Source: Cymbidium sinense
Taxonomy: Eukaryota > Streptophyta > Magnoliopsida > Asparagales > Orchidaceae
DNA length: 64,000 nucleotides
Assembly: GCA_021442155.1 (NCBI GenBank)
Contig: CM038222.1
Location: 19,788,923 to 19,852,922, forward strand
Direction: 5' to 3'
In this document: positions 24,819 through 36,269 of the stretch, piece after piece
Position numbering within the stretch: the first letter of the stretch is position 1
Layout of the letters: every line of letters begins with the position of its first letter
Notes under the pieces: model-generated
Told to the model about the DNA's origin: nothing
Databases searched by the model: none
Seen by the model: only the letters and a program-made list of their open reading frames with translations
Program-made: the position numbers and the translations under genes

Positions 24819-25703
24819 CTAAACCCTAAAGACCCACCTAACCCTACCAAACTCCAAAACCTAAACCAAACTCAACTCAAACCCTAAACCTTAAAACCCT
24901 AAAGCCTAAAGCCTAAACCTGAACCCTAAACCTTTAATAACACTAAAATAAAACCCAGACAAACCATATAAAAAACTAAACCTAAAAAAACTTAAAAATA
25001 ACATAAATAAAATATAAACCTAATTAAAATAAAATAAAATAAAACCTAAACTAAAACCTAAACCTAAACCTATAAATAAAATAAAATAAAAATAAAAAAA
25101 TAAAAATAAATAAAACCTAAACTAAAATAAAATTATAATAAACCTAAGAATAAAAAGCCTAAATAAAATAAAATTGAATAGAATAAAATGAAAGAAAATA
25201 AAATCAAAATTAAATATAAACATAAACCTAAAAAAAACATAAAAATAATTAAAAAATAAAACCAAAACCCTAAACTAAAGTAAAAGCTTAACCTAAAATA
25301 AAAATATAATTAAAAAAATAAACTTAATCCTAAACCTAAACTAAAATAAACTAAACTAAAATAAATAAAACATAAAATAAATTAAACTTAAACCTAAACC
25401 TAAACAAAATAAAATAAAATAAACAAAAAATAAACCTAAACCTAAACTAAAAAATAAAACCTAAAAATAAACCTAAAATAAAAACCTAAAACCTTAACCT
25501 AAAAAATAAAATAAAAACTTAAAGCTAAACCTAAAAATAAAAAAATAAAACCTAAACATAAAAATAAAATAAAAATAAAACTCAACTAAAAAAACTAAAC
25601 ATAAACTTAAAAAATAAACTAAAATAAATAAACCTTAAATAAATAAACTAAATAAATAAAATAAAATAAACTAAAATAAATAAAACATAAACTAAATAAA
25701 TAC

Positions 25704-25730
25704 CTACACTGGGTTTTATTTAAAAAAATA
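25704..25730 (+). repeat. Satellite island B variant
   Basis: Reads ACTGGGTTTTATTTAAAAAA, the shortened type also seen at 357 and 1282. It occupies the expected place, about 915 bases after the last copy, between TAAA-rich and CCCTAAA-rich DNA. Confidence 0.5.
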
Positions 25731-26734
25731 AAAAATCATAATAAAATAAAAATAAAAACATAAACCAAAACTAAAAACCTAAACCTTAAATAAAACCTAA
25801 ACCCTAAATCCTAAATCCTAATCCACACTAAAGCCTTAAACTCTAAACCCTAAAACCTACAACCCTAAACTCTAAACCCTAAACCTCAAACCCTAAACCT
25901 TAAACCCGAAACCCTAAAGACCTAAAAACCTAAACCTAAACTAATTAAAATTTTAAAAAAAACTTAAACCTAAATAAACTAAAAAATAAAATAAAATAAA
26001 AACCTAAACTAAAACCATAACCTAAACCCAAACCTAAATCTAAACCTAAATGTAAAAATAAAATAAAATAAAATAAACACTAAAATAAAACAAATAAAAG
26101 TCTAAACTAAAATAAAAAATAAAATAAATCTAAAAATAAAAAACCTTAATAAAATAAAAACTAAATTTAAAATAAAAATAAATTAAACCAAAAATAAAAT
26201 AAAATAAAAACTAAACAAAACCTAAACCTAAAAAATAAACCTAAAAATAAATAGACAATAAAATCTAAAACCTAAATTAAAAAAAACCTAAACCTAAAAT
26301 AAATAAAATAAACCTAAACCTAAACTATAATAAACTAAGCTAAAATAAATAAAACCTAAATCTAAACCTAAAATAAACTAAACGTAAGCCTTAAACTAAA
26401 TAAAATAAAATAAAATAAAAATAAACCTAAACCTAAACTAAAAAAAAATAAAACCTAAAAATAAACCTAAAATTTAGACCTAAAAAAATAAAATAAAAAC
26501 CTAAACCTAAACCTAAAAATAAAAATAAAAAAAATAAAGCCTAAACCTAAAAATTAAAATAAAAAAAACTAAACTAAAAAATAAGCATAAACCTAAAACC
26601 TAAAAAATAAATTAAATAAAAAACCTAAACTAAAATAATTAATCATAAAATAAATAAACTAAACTAAATAAAAATAAAAAATAAAGAATAAAATAAACTA
26701 AAATAAATAAAAAATAAACTATATAAACTAAATA

Positions 26735-26770
26735 AACCTAAAACTATCGGTTTACTTAACTTAAAAAAAA
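26735..26770 (+). repeat. Satellite island B copy
   Basis: Reads CTATCGGTTTACTTAACTTA followed by an A-run. The best-preserved telomere-like run in the window follows directly. Confidence 0.75.
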
Positions 26771-27010
26771 CCTCCTAAACCCTAAATCTTAAACCCTAAA
26801 CCCTAAATCTTAAACCCTAAACCCTAAATCTTAAATCCTAAACCCTAAACCCTAAACCTTAAAACTAACCCTAAACCCTAAATCATAAACAACAAACAAC
26901 ACTCAAAATCCCAAACCCTAAACCTTAACCTAAATCCCAAAGGCATAAATCCTAAAACCCTAAACCCTAAACCTTAAAATCTAAACCCTAAACCCTAAAC
27001 CCTAAACCCT
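26770..27010 (+). repeat. Best-preserved CCCTAAA run
   Basis: Long tandem series of CCCTAAA with regular CTTAAA and CCTAAAT variants. At 26777-26850 the pair CCCTAAATCTTAAA is itself repeated with a 21-base period. This run lies between island B and GR-RBP copy 3. Confidence 0.85.
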
Positions 27011-27105
27011 AACCCTAAACACCAAACCCTAAACCTAAATCTAAAGTAACTAACTAAATTAAAAAATAATCCTAAACCATAAAACCTAATAAATCTAAAC
27101 CATAA

Positions 27106-27580
27106 GAATGGGCAGAACCTTCATGGCAGAAACATCACCGTCAACTAGGCTAAGTCTAGATCTGGTGGAGGTGTAGGCGGAGGCAGTTATCACAGTGGTG
27201 GAGAGGTATCTGGAGGAGATGGTGGATATGGTGGTGGTGGTCTGAGCAGTGGTGGTTATGGAGGCAGAAGGAGCGACAAAGATTACAATCATGGTGGTGG
27301 TGGAGGGAAAGAACTAGGATACGATGGTGGATCCTGCTACTCTAGTGGTTGGGGTGGTTACGTCTGAACTAGAGAAACGAAAGCCAATCGATCTTCAAAT
27401 TTTCGAACTGTCTTTATAATAGAGACAATTCTAGTTATCTAGGGTTTTGATTTGCTCTATGCATGCTCATTTTTTATCTATGTCATCACTTGTGACATAG
27501 AAAACTTGGTGTGTTATTTGGTTGATGAAATTGAAAAGAAGAAATGTTGAATTTGAATTTATTCTCTATTAAAAAAAATT
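27106..27580 (+). pseudogene. GR-RBP pseudogene, long copy 3 (best preserved)
   Basis: The left edge reads AGAATGGGCAGAACCTTCAT, giving N-G-Q-N-L(H)-G-R-N-I-T-V-N, the C-terminal strand of an RRM, then a serine/arginine step and a Gly-rich tail rich in GGY, YHSGG and SGGYGG units. The tail ends near GYDGGSCYS. It is disrupted by frameshifts. A 3' UTR of about 210 bases follows (CATGCTCATTTTTTATCTAT, GTCATCACTTGTGACATAG, GTTGATGAAATTG) and ends in the common GAAGAAATGTTGAATTTG and TCTCTATT. No intron is visible. An RRM start is absent, so this is a 3' fragment of a transcript or last exon. Confidence 0.85.
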
Positions 27581-27851
27581 AGAATCCCTAAACCCTAAAC
27601 TAAAACTTAAAAATAATATAAAAACCTAAAGCTAAACCTAAAAATAAAAATAAAAACCTAAACCTAAAAAAAATAAAATAAAACTAAACTAAAAATTAAA
27701 CCTAAACCTAAACCTAGAAAATAAACTAAAATAAAAAACCTAAAATAAAATCAATAAACCTCAAATAATTAAACTAAACCAAATAAAAATAAAAATAAAC
27801 TTAAATAAAAATTAAAATTAAAATAAGCTAAAACAAATAAAAATAAACTAA

Positions 27852-27892
27852 ATGAACTTAAACCTACGAGTTTACTTAATTTTAAAAAATAG
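27852..27892 (+). repeat. Satellite island B copy
   Basis: Reads AAACCTACGAGTTTACTTAA and TTTTAAAAAAT. A CCCTAAA-rich run follows from 27893. Confidence 0.75.
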
Positions 27893-28105
27893 CCGCTAAC
27901 CCTAAATCCTAAACCCTCAACTCTGAACCCTAAACCTACAACCCTAAATGCTAAACCATAAATCTTAAAACCCTAAACCATAAACCCTAAACCATAAACC
28001 CTAAACCCTAAACCCTAAACCCTAAAACCTATAACTCTAAACCCTAAACCCTAAACCCCAAACCCTAAACCTTGAACCCTAAACCCTAAAAACCTAAAAC
28101 CTAAA
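27893..28105 (+). repeat. CCCTAAA-rich run after island B
   Basis: Near-tandem CCCTAAA units with few changes (for example ACCCTAAACCCTAAACCCTA near 27998). It decays into TAAAATAAA sequence to the right, as in the other higher-order units. Confidence 0.8.
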
Positions 28106-29487
28106 CTAAATAAAACCTAAAAATATAATAAATTATAAAAACCTAAACTTAAATATAATAAATAGAATAAATAAAATAAAAACCTAAACTAAAACCTAAA
28201 CCTAAACCTAAAAATAAAATTATAATAAAATAAATAAAATTAAACTAAAATAAAATAAATAAAATCCTAAACTAAAACTAATAAAATAAAAAAACCTAAA
28301 AAAAAACTAAACATAAAATAAAAATAAAATAAACTTAAAATAAAATAAAATAAAAACTAAATGAAAACTTAAACCTAAAAAATAAAAATAAAACATATAC
28401 CTGAAAAATAAAATAAAAATAAAACTAAACTAAAAAAATAAACATAAATCAAAACCTTAAAAAATAAAATAAATAAACAAAATAAATAAAAAAATTAAAA
28501 AAATAAAAATTAACCTAAATTAATAAAAATGTAATACTAAATAAACCTAAACCTCTGGTTGCCTTAAAACCTAACTTTAAACCCTAAAAAACCTACCTAA
28601 ACCCTAAACCTAAACCCCAAATAAAACCCTAACCTGACCTAAACTCTAAAACTACCCTAAACCCTAAACCATGATCGACCTAACTGAGCCCTAAATAAAA
28701 ACTCACTAAACCTTAAACCCTAAACTAAACTAAACCTGGGCCACTCCACCCTATAAACCCTCTAAACCTAAACTGACTCTGGCCTCCTCCCAAACTAAAC
28801 TCTAAACCTAAACCCCAAACCATAAACCTAAAAACTAAACTAAACTAAATAAACCTAAAATAAAATAAATAAGAAAACCTAAATAATAATAAATAAAATA
28901 AAACATGCTATAACCTAAATCTAAAAATAAAAATAAAACTAAAATAAAATAAAATAAATAAAAAATAAACTAAAAAATAAAATAAACCTAAAATAAAAAA
29001 AACCTAAATAAAATAAAAACCTAATCCTAAAAAATAAACCCAAAATAAATTAAATAAAACCTAAACCCTTAACTAAAAAAACTAAAAATAAACAAAATAA
29101 AATAAAATAAACCTAAACTAAAATAAAATAAACCAAAATAAATAAACCAAAACCCCAATAAAATAAAATAAACTAAAATGAAACGTAAACCTAAATTAAA
29201 AAATAAATCTTAAAAATAAACCTAAATAAAATCTAAAACCTAAACCTTAAAAAATAAAATAAAATCCTAAACTTATTCCTAAAAATAAAAAATAAAACTT
29301 AAAGAAAAAAATTAAAATTAAAATTAAAATAAAATAAAATATAGGCATAAACCTAAACCTAAACATAAAAAATAAACTAAATAAAAACCTAAACTAAAAT
29401 AGATAAACTAAAGTAAATAAAATAAAAAATAAACCTAGCAAAATTTAAAAAATCTAATAAACTAAAATAAATAAAAAATAAACTAAA

Positions 29488-29527
29488 TAAACCTAAACCT
29501 ATCGGTTCACTTAATGTTCTTTTTAAA
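29488..29527 (+). repeat. Satellite island B copy
   Basis: Reads AAACCTATCGGTTCACTTAA and TGTTC, then T- and A-runs. It has one C for T in the core. CCCTAAAT units follow. Confidence 0.7.
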
Positions 29528-30597
29528 AAAAAACCTTGAACCCTAAACCCTAAATCCAAAATATTAAACCCTAAACCGTAAACTCTAAACCCTAAAACTA
29601 ACCGTAAATCTTAAACCTACCCTGCCCTAAATCCTAAAACCCTAAAAAAACAACAAAACTGACCACAACTACTACCACCAAACTCCTAAATCCAAAATCC
29701 TAAACTACACTAACTAAACCTTAAACTAAATAGTAAAGAACTAGGCCCTAAACTGACCCTAAACCTACTTAAACCAAACTCTGACCTAAAAACACTAAAT
29801 CCACAAACCCTAAACCCACTAAAACCAAACCCTAAACCCTAAATACTAAACCCTACTATCCAACCTAAAACCTAAAACCTAAAACCTAGTCTAATAAAAT
29901 AAACCTAAAATAAAATAAATAAATAAACAACTTAAATAAAATAAAATATAAAATGATAAGATAAATTAAAACATAAACCTAAATGAAAAAATAATATAAA
30001 ATAAAAACTAAACTAAAATAAAATAAATAAAAAACCTAAATTAAAATAAAAAATAAAATAAATATAAAAATAAAAAACCTAAATAAAATAAAAACTAAAC
30101 GTAAAATTAAAATAAAATAAAATAAAAACTAAATAAATAACTAAACCCAAAAGATAAACCTAAAATTAAAACTTAAAAATAAATATAAAAGAAAACCTAA
30201 ACCTTATTTAAAAAAAAACCTAAGCCTAAAATAAACAAAATAAAATAAGCCTAAACCTAAACTAAAATAAACTAAACTAAAATAAATAAAACTTAAACTT
30301 AAACCTAAACCCTAAACTAAAATATAAAAAAACTAGAAATAAACCTAAACCTAAATGAAAATAAAACCTAAAAAATAAACCTAACATAAAACATAAAACC
30401 TAAACCTAAAATATAAAATAAAACTTAAACCTAAAATAAAAAATACTAAAACTAAAATAAATAAAATAAAACTAAAAAATAATAATAAATAAACTTAAAA
30501 ATAAAAATAAAAAAAATAAAATATACTAAACTAAATGAAATAAATAATAAACTAAATAAAAATAAATTAAATAAATAAATAAAATAAACTAAATAAC

Positions 30598-30622
30598 CTA
30601 CATGTTTTTTTTTGAAAACCCT
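30598..30622 (+). repeat. Satellite island B variant
   Basis: Reads TACATGTTTTTTTTTGAAAA and then CCCTATAAACCC. It is strongly diverged and assigned mainly by its place between TAAA-rich and CCCTAAA-rich DNA. Confidence 0.35.
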
Positions 30623-30907
30623 ATAAACCCTTAAAGCCTAAACCCCAATCTTAACCCATAATAAACCCTAAACCCTAAAATCCTAAATTAACCCTAAACA
30701 TTAAAAAACAAACCCTCTAAACCTCTAAACCTAAAACATAACTAAAACTAACCCTAAACCATAAAACCTGAAACACTAAACCCAAAACTAAGATAAAAAA
30801 TAAGATAAAAAACCTAAACTAAAATAAATAAACTAAACTAAATAAAAATACAAAATAAAATAAACTCAAATAAAGAAAAATAAACCCTATAAACTAAATG
30901 AACTAAA

Positions 30908-30942
30908 TAAACTTAAATTTACTGGTTTACTTAATTTAAAAA
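30908..30942 (+). repeat. Satellite island B copy
   Basis: Reads AAACTTAAATTTACTGGTTT and ACTTAATTTAAAAAAA. It precedes the last CCCTAAA stretch and GR-RBP copy 4. Confidence 0.7.
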
Positions 30943-31148
30943 AAATCCTAAAACCTATATCCTAAACCCTAAACTAAACTAAACCTAAACCTACCCAAAC
31001 CTAAACTCTAAAACCTAAACCCTCCTAAACCTCTATACCCAACCCTAAAAAAAAAAAACTCTAAACCCTCTAAACTTTAAACCCAACCACACTTTAAACC
31101 CAACCCAAATAGAAAACTCCAAACACTAAACCCTAAAAACTAAACCCA

Positions 31149-31575
31149 AGAATGGGATAGAAGCTTAATGGTGAACATCATCAACTAAGATCAGATCTAG
31201 GTGGGAGGCGAGGCGGCTATCATGTGGTGGTGCTAGTGGATATGGAGGCGGTGGTCAAAGCTGTGGTGGTTATGGAGGCGGGAGGAGCAATGGAGGTTAT
31301 TGTGGTGCTTGTGGAGGGAGAGATTGGGGATATGATGGTGGATCCCGCTACTCGAGAGGTGGGGGTGCTTATGATGGGCTGAGAAAGCAAGAATAGGATC
31401 TAACCTGCTTACAAACTTATAAATCTTTTTCTTATCTATTTTAATTTTCTCTATGGGTGCTCATTTTTTATCTATGTCTTTCCTTGTGTCTTATAAAACT
31501 TGGGCTACTACTTGGTTGATGAAATCAAAAAGAAAAAATGTTGAATCTAAATTTGTTCTCTATTAAAAATTTAAA
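31149..31575 (+). pseudogene. GR-RBP pseudogene, long copy 4
   Basis: Starts with AGAATGGGATAGAAGC at the same point as the other long copies. The Gly-rich part is recognisable in pieces (SGYGGGGQS, GGYGGGRSNGG, GYDGGSRYSRGGG) across frame breaks, followed by a shortened 3' UTR ending in GAAAAAATGTTGAATC and AATTTGTTCTCT. The RYSRGGG end is the classical close of a GR-RBP tail. It is flanked by telomere-like DNA on both sides and is not functional. Confidence 0.8.
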
Positions 31576-31800
31576 AAAAATTTAAACCCTAAACCCTAAA
31601 CCCTAAATCTTAAACCCTAAACTCTAACCCTAAACCCTAAAATAAAAAACCCTAAATCTTAAAACCTAAACTATAAAATCTTAAACCATAATCCCTAAAA
31701 CCTACAACCCTAAAACCTAAACCTTAAATCCTAAATCCTAAACTGTAAATCCTAAACTAACCTTAAACCCTAAATCCTAAACTAACCCTAAACCCTAAGC
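31575..31800 (+). repeat. Last CCCTAAA-rich run of the satellite
   Basis: Near-tandem CCCTAAA units with CTTAAA and CCTAAAT variants. To the right the sequence turns into ordinary AT-rich DNA, with the border near 31805. Confidence 0.8.
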
Positions 31801-31805
31801 CTTGA

Positions 31806-33420
31806 ATAAAGATGTCATTAGTTGTAAATCTAAAGAATGACCTAATCCTAACATAGTTATGGTAGCTAAAGAAAATATCTTCAAGTGACTTTCCCTTGAC
31901 TATTAGAGATTTGAATACCCTAACCCAACCCTAAATCATATTGTATTATGATATATTATTGTATAATGTAGCATCATGTATTTGAGCATGTAGTGATGTG
32001 TTTTTGGATATTATAAGATGTTTAGAAATGTTTTGAAATGTTGGATATTATAAAATGTTCTAGCATCATTTTTTTATGTAAAGTCTATATTATTATAAAT
32101 CATAAAAATATTGATTTAATAAATAAGATGATGAAATTTATTAAATTTGAAGTGAGAATTAGGTTGAAGTACCAAAGGTGTGCTACCACATACTTATAGT
32201 TTAAGATTTTATTTTGAAAAAAATTTTTATATTGTAACATTGTATTGCATCATATATCATATATTATTCTACACATTTTAAATTCTTTTAGTATTTTACA
32301 ATCATGTAGTTGAGCCTACACTAGAATTATTTATAAAAATGTTGATTGTGAAATTCATAATTGGTAGATCATGGCATCATAATATATTGTTTCAATTTAC
32401 AATATGTAAGTGATACGACTAAAATTTATAGTTTTTTATTCTTTAGACTAATTTAACAATTTTTTATCTTAAACAATCTCTTGTGATGTGATATGCCATG
32501 TAATATAATATAATATGTTATAGTGTATTATAATATAGAATGCCATAACATAGTGTTGCATCATGTATTATAGTATACAATTGTGTATTCTTACTTGTTG
32601 TTTAGCATATTTTAATTTGTTATAGTATGATGTCGTAGAGTTTGTACTAGTATAATTCATAAAAATACTGATTTATAGGCTGAGATGATGGGATTTGGCC
32701 AAATTTAAGGCAAGATTTAGGGAACATCATTGGGGATGTCCTATGGTGTGTCATTTAATCAAAAGAATAGAATTTTGCATCCAAAATAAATGTTTATTTT
32801 TCAACCAAATTTTATAAATTTTTTACTTAAAGTGATTCATTTTAAGGTGTAATGTAAGATAATATATTATATGAAAGAATATTAAAATATAATGTACATA
32901 ACAATCTAACTTCACATATATATGAATGTGGTGGTGTGTTGTTAAATATTATTGTACATTTTAGTATGTTTTACTATTATTATAATACATTGGTTCAAAA
33001 CTCAAAAATGTTAATTTGAAGGTTGAGATTAAAGAATTTGGCCAAATTCATGGCACACACCAAAAAGCAACACCAAAATTATGCTATTTTGTACCATTTC
33101 TAATAAAAAATGACAAGTTTACATCAAAAATGAACATTATTCATATTTTGAGAAAATTTTGTTATTTGTTTTTCTAAGTGATTCTAATGAGGTGTAATGT
33201 TAGAAAATATATTATATTATTACAAATTATAATATATACATATATATATAATATAGTGTGTTAATTCACACTATAATATGTTTAGCATGATATTGTATAG
33301 TTAGTTTGAGCTTGCACCATCACAAATCATAAAATTTTGATTACAATGTTAAGATGATGTAATTTGAACAAACACATTGTTAGGATTTTGGTTGAAGTAT
33401 TAAAGGTGTGCATAAGATAA
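31806..33420 (+). repeat. AT-rich DNA with degenerate tandem repeat of about 330 bp
   Basis: No gene. A recurring block reads CATAAAAATRTTGATTT, then GCTGAGATGATGRAATTTGG, then CCAAATT, then TTAGGTTGAAGTACCAAAGG or a decayed form, then a TGTAATGTAAGATAATATAT end. Blocks start near 32098, 32658, 33003 and 33328, with a partial one near 32333. Spacing of the last three is about 330-345 bases. ATATTATA and TATAATATAATA runs separate the blocks. It could be a dispersed satellite or the AT-rich 3' end of the adjoining retroelement. Confidence 0.6.
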
Positions 33421-33619
33421 GAAATAAGATTTTATGAGAGTTCCATGTCATGGACATGGAGGAGATCCTAGGGATACATGCATTGGACATGACATGTGAA
33501 GGGTCTTTATCGAGGGCTTATAAGAAGAAAATATGTTGGGGATAAGGTTTGAATTTGATTTATGATTTATGGAAAGAAGATTGATAAGAATCTATAATCC
33601 ATTGAGGATTAAAATCAGA
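33421..33619. other. Junction DNA between AT-rich repeat and Tat spacer
   Basis: AGTTCCATGTCATGGACATG contains an inverted word (CATGTC..GACATG), and ATGTCATGGACATG/GGACATGACATGTG repeat nearby. Nothing matching the corresponding end of Tat copy A (54676-54830) is seen, so the element border lies here or is lost. Confidence 0.4.
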
Positions 33620-35870
33620 TCAATTTGTTTTATATTAATTGATGTGGAGGCATATCTACTAGAGATATGGGCTCGAGTCTGCTGGGGATCGGGTATATGA
33701 ACCTTCCACTAAGAAAGTAGGTTCAGGCTACCCACTGAGGATTGGGATTTGAGTTTGATTTCATAAATTTATTTGGGGATGTATCTAGGGATAAGAGTTT
33801 GGTTTGATTTCTTTGATTTAGAATCTACTAGGAGATTTGGTTTAATTTGGTTCCATTAGGGAGGTTGGTTTTGAATTTGATTAGTTTCCTTGACTTGTTT
33901 ATATATGATTTGGGGCTCCACTAGGGAGAAGGGTTTGATTTAACTCCACTGAGAAAAATCAAATTGGGTTTAATTTAATTTGAGTTAATGTATGGACCCT
34001 GTCAGTGTGTGATGGACTGACTAAGAAGGGGTTATATCAGCCTTAACCTACCTTAAGTTTACAAATCCAAATGGATAGTCTACTAGCTGTGGGGTAGAGC
34101 TAGCCAACCTAAGGGGTTGCCTTTCGGTGTGCAATGGATATGCTAGGAAAAAGGTGTAGCAGACTTACATCTTCCAAAGCGAGGAATAACTACTGGGGTG
34201 ACCTGTTGGATGAACAATAAATCAAACCTAACCTATGGCGACTACTGAGTGAATGTCATTGGGGACTTTTGTCAACTCAAAAGTAGTCAGGATTAATTTT
34301 ACCTTAATTTTGTGTGATCTGATATTGTTTGTTTGGTTTAGCTTGATTTTGAATTGAGGGCATATCCGTTGGGGATGTGAGCTCGATCAAATTTAATAGA
34401 TTTAATTTGGATGGACCATGATAAACCCGAGAAGGGGCTATATCAGACTTGTCCGATCTCAAATTTACAAATCCAAAGAGATAGTTTATTGGTTGTAGGG
34501 TAGAGCTAACCAACCTAAGGGGTTGCCTTTTGGTGTGCAACGGTTGTGCTAAGAAAAAGGCGTAGCAAACTTACATCTTCTAAAGTAGGGAACAATCATT
34601 GCCTGTTGGTAGCATAATAAATCAAACCAAACTTAGGGGCTACTACTGAGTGAATATCATTGGGGACTTAAATCAACTCAAGAGTAGTCAAAAGATTCTT
34701 ATAGGCAGTTTTGCTGACACTGCCTTAAAGATAGGATACTTGCTTGGGAAAAGGTACTGCTAGGGGTGTCCTCCTAATCCATAAGTGAATATATATTATA
34801 TTTATATGTTTGAGTAGGCCCTGTTCGTGTGTGAGGGACCACACTGAGAAGGGCCTATGCCAGCCTTTACCTATCTCAAATTTAGTGGACCAAGAGAGAA
34901 TTTGTAAATCCATAGGATGGATTCTCCAACCATAGGGGTGGTTATTAGGAAAGGGGAACTGCTCAATCTGGTAGTAACCTGGGTAGTATCTAAATAGGGT
35001 CTCAAAGGATGTGATCCAAATATAGTACCCACAGAGGAGATGCTGCTAAGAGCCTTATCCTGAGCCATGGAAAAGAAAGCCTATAGGTGTACGGTGGCCA
35101 ACTCAGGGAGAAAGCATACCAAACTTACATCTAAAACTTAAGGTGCAAAACCAACCAACCTATAGTGTATCCATCAAAGTGAGAACCAACCAAGGTGCTG
35201 GTGTGCAATGATTAATCTAGAAAGAAAGCATGTAGGCTTACAACTTTCTAACTAGAACTGATCATCGGGATAGTCTATTGTCAGCGGGTTAGATGCTATC
35301 TGACCTAGAGAGACTACTAAGTGGGAGCCTCGAGGAAGGACTAGACCCAGACTTGAAGCAGTAAAGAGGGAAGGTGCCACTAGGGTACTTATCCTAAACC
35401 TCAAATATACTTAAGATGGTGGGCTAATCCAAGAAGAAAGCATAGAGATGCACATCCTCTTGAAGCCAACATGAGGTAGCTTTACCATGTAGTAAGTAAA
35501 AAAACTAACAATGTGTTTATCGGTGTGCAGTAGCTAGGTAAGGAAGGAAAGTGTAGCATACTTACATCCTCCAAAGAAAGAAGACCATTGGGGTGACATA
35601 GGTAGCAAAGACTGACCTAGAGTAGCTATTGAGGAGTCTCGTTATCTCAACTCAGAGTAGCCTAAGATAAAATATATGTGTTTGTTTTATATGTTTGTGT
35701 CTAGTTTATATTTGTGTTGTGTCAATGAAGGATAGGATGCAACTTGAGTTCCTTACACCTTCCCTAAACACATCATGGCGGATTCACAAACAAAATTACC
35801 TTCAACATGGAAGAGATTGAATTCAAAATGGAATTTTCATTGATGATGATTATTTTCAAACATGATTTAT
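33620..35870 (-). repeat. Tat element 3' spacer, copy B (tandem units of about 410 bp)
   Basis: Tandem units recur at about 33990, 34412 and 34815, with decayed ones to 35650. Each holds, in order on the + strand, GAGAAGGG..TATATCAG, CAACCTAAGGGGTTGCCTTT, CGGTGTGCAATGG, GTAGCARACTTACATCTTC, CTACTGAGTGAATGTCATTG and GGGGACTT..TCAACTCAA. The same phrases fill 54830-57180 next to the integrase of Tat copy A, so this is the 3' non-coding spacer of a second, minus-strand copy. It is non-coding; frames such as 34304-34540 are chance. Confidence 0.75.
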
Positions 35871-35958
35871 AATATTTCATTAAGTAGAGCTCGTTGATTA
35901 AAAGAATTGGGCGCTCTCCCTTATGGTGTACTTGTGGTAGTGATGGAGCTTGGGCTTT
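35871..35958 (-). pseudogene. Integrase C-terminal tail of Tat copy B
   Basis: The minus strand reads HKGERPILLINELYLMKYY, which aligns with the integrase end of copy A (YKGEH..LIINGLYLKKYYP-stop, 57252-57310). Only about the last 20 residues are kept. Upstream in sense (to the right) the sequence stops abruptly at the TGTTGAC that opens the inverted-repeat arm, so integrase, and everything before it, is missing from copy B. Confidence 0.75.
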
Positions 35959-36269
35959 TGTTGACTTCATTTTTAGAATGAGCTCTCAACCCCCCTATCT
36001 TAGACATAGGATTCCTCTTAGAATTTAAGGGTTCCTTAGTCTTAAGACACATCTAGTGATTAGGTGGACACTCAACCTAGCCCTAGAGACTTAGAAGAGA
36101 TAGCCATAGGAACAGGTCATGCCTTAGGGGTGTTAGAAAAACTTGCCTTAGCAAAACTCACCTTCCTTCCTTCAAGTCAAACACCAAATCAATCTTATTT
36201 GATTTTCTCCAAACTCAAATCAACTCAATGTGATTGAAATTCATAATTGAAATCCATGATTGAAACTCA

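Larger units (their letters stand above)
16416..31805 (+). repeat. Degenerate telomere-like satellite, block 2
   Basis: Continuation of block 1 after the LINE, in the same orientation and with the same word families, now holding four long GR-RBP pseudogene copies. The most telomere-like runs lie near 16795-17060, 23780-23990, 26770-27010, 27893-28105 and 31575-31800. Extended phrases repeat in order between copies: one with ACAAAATAAAATAA(A/G)CC followed by CTAAACTAAAATAAATAAAA is seen near 18285, 21095, 26305, 29090 and 30235. The array fades out around 31800, with last CCCTAA traces to about 31945. Confidence 0.9.

Noticed and set aside
1..31805. A functional telomere
   Set aside because: Units are too degenerate and mixed with AT repeats, gene fragments and a LINE, and other DNA continues to the right. 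An interstitial or subtelomeric satellite fits better.
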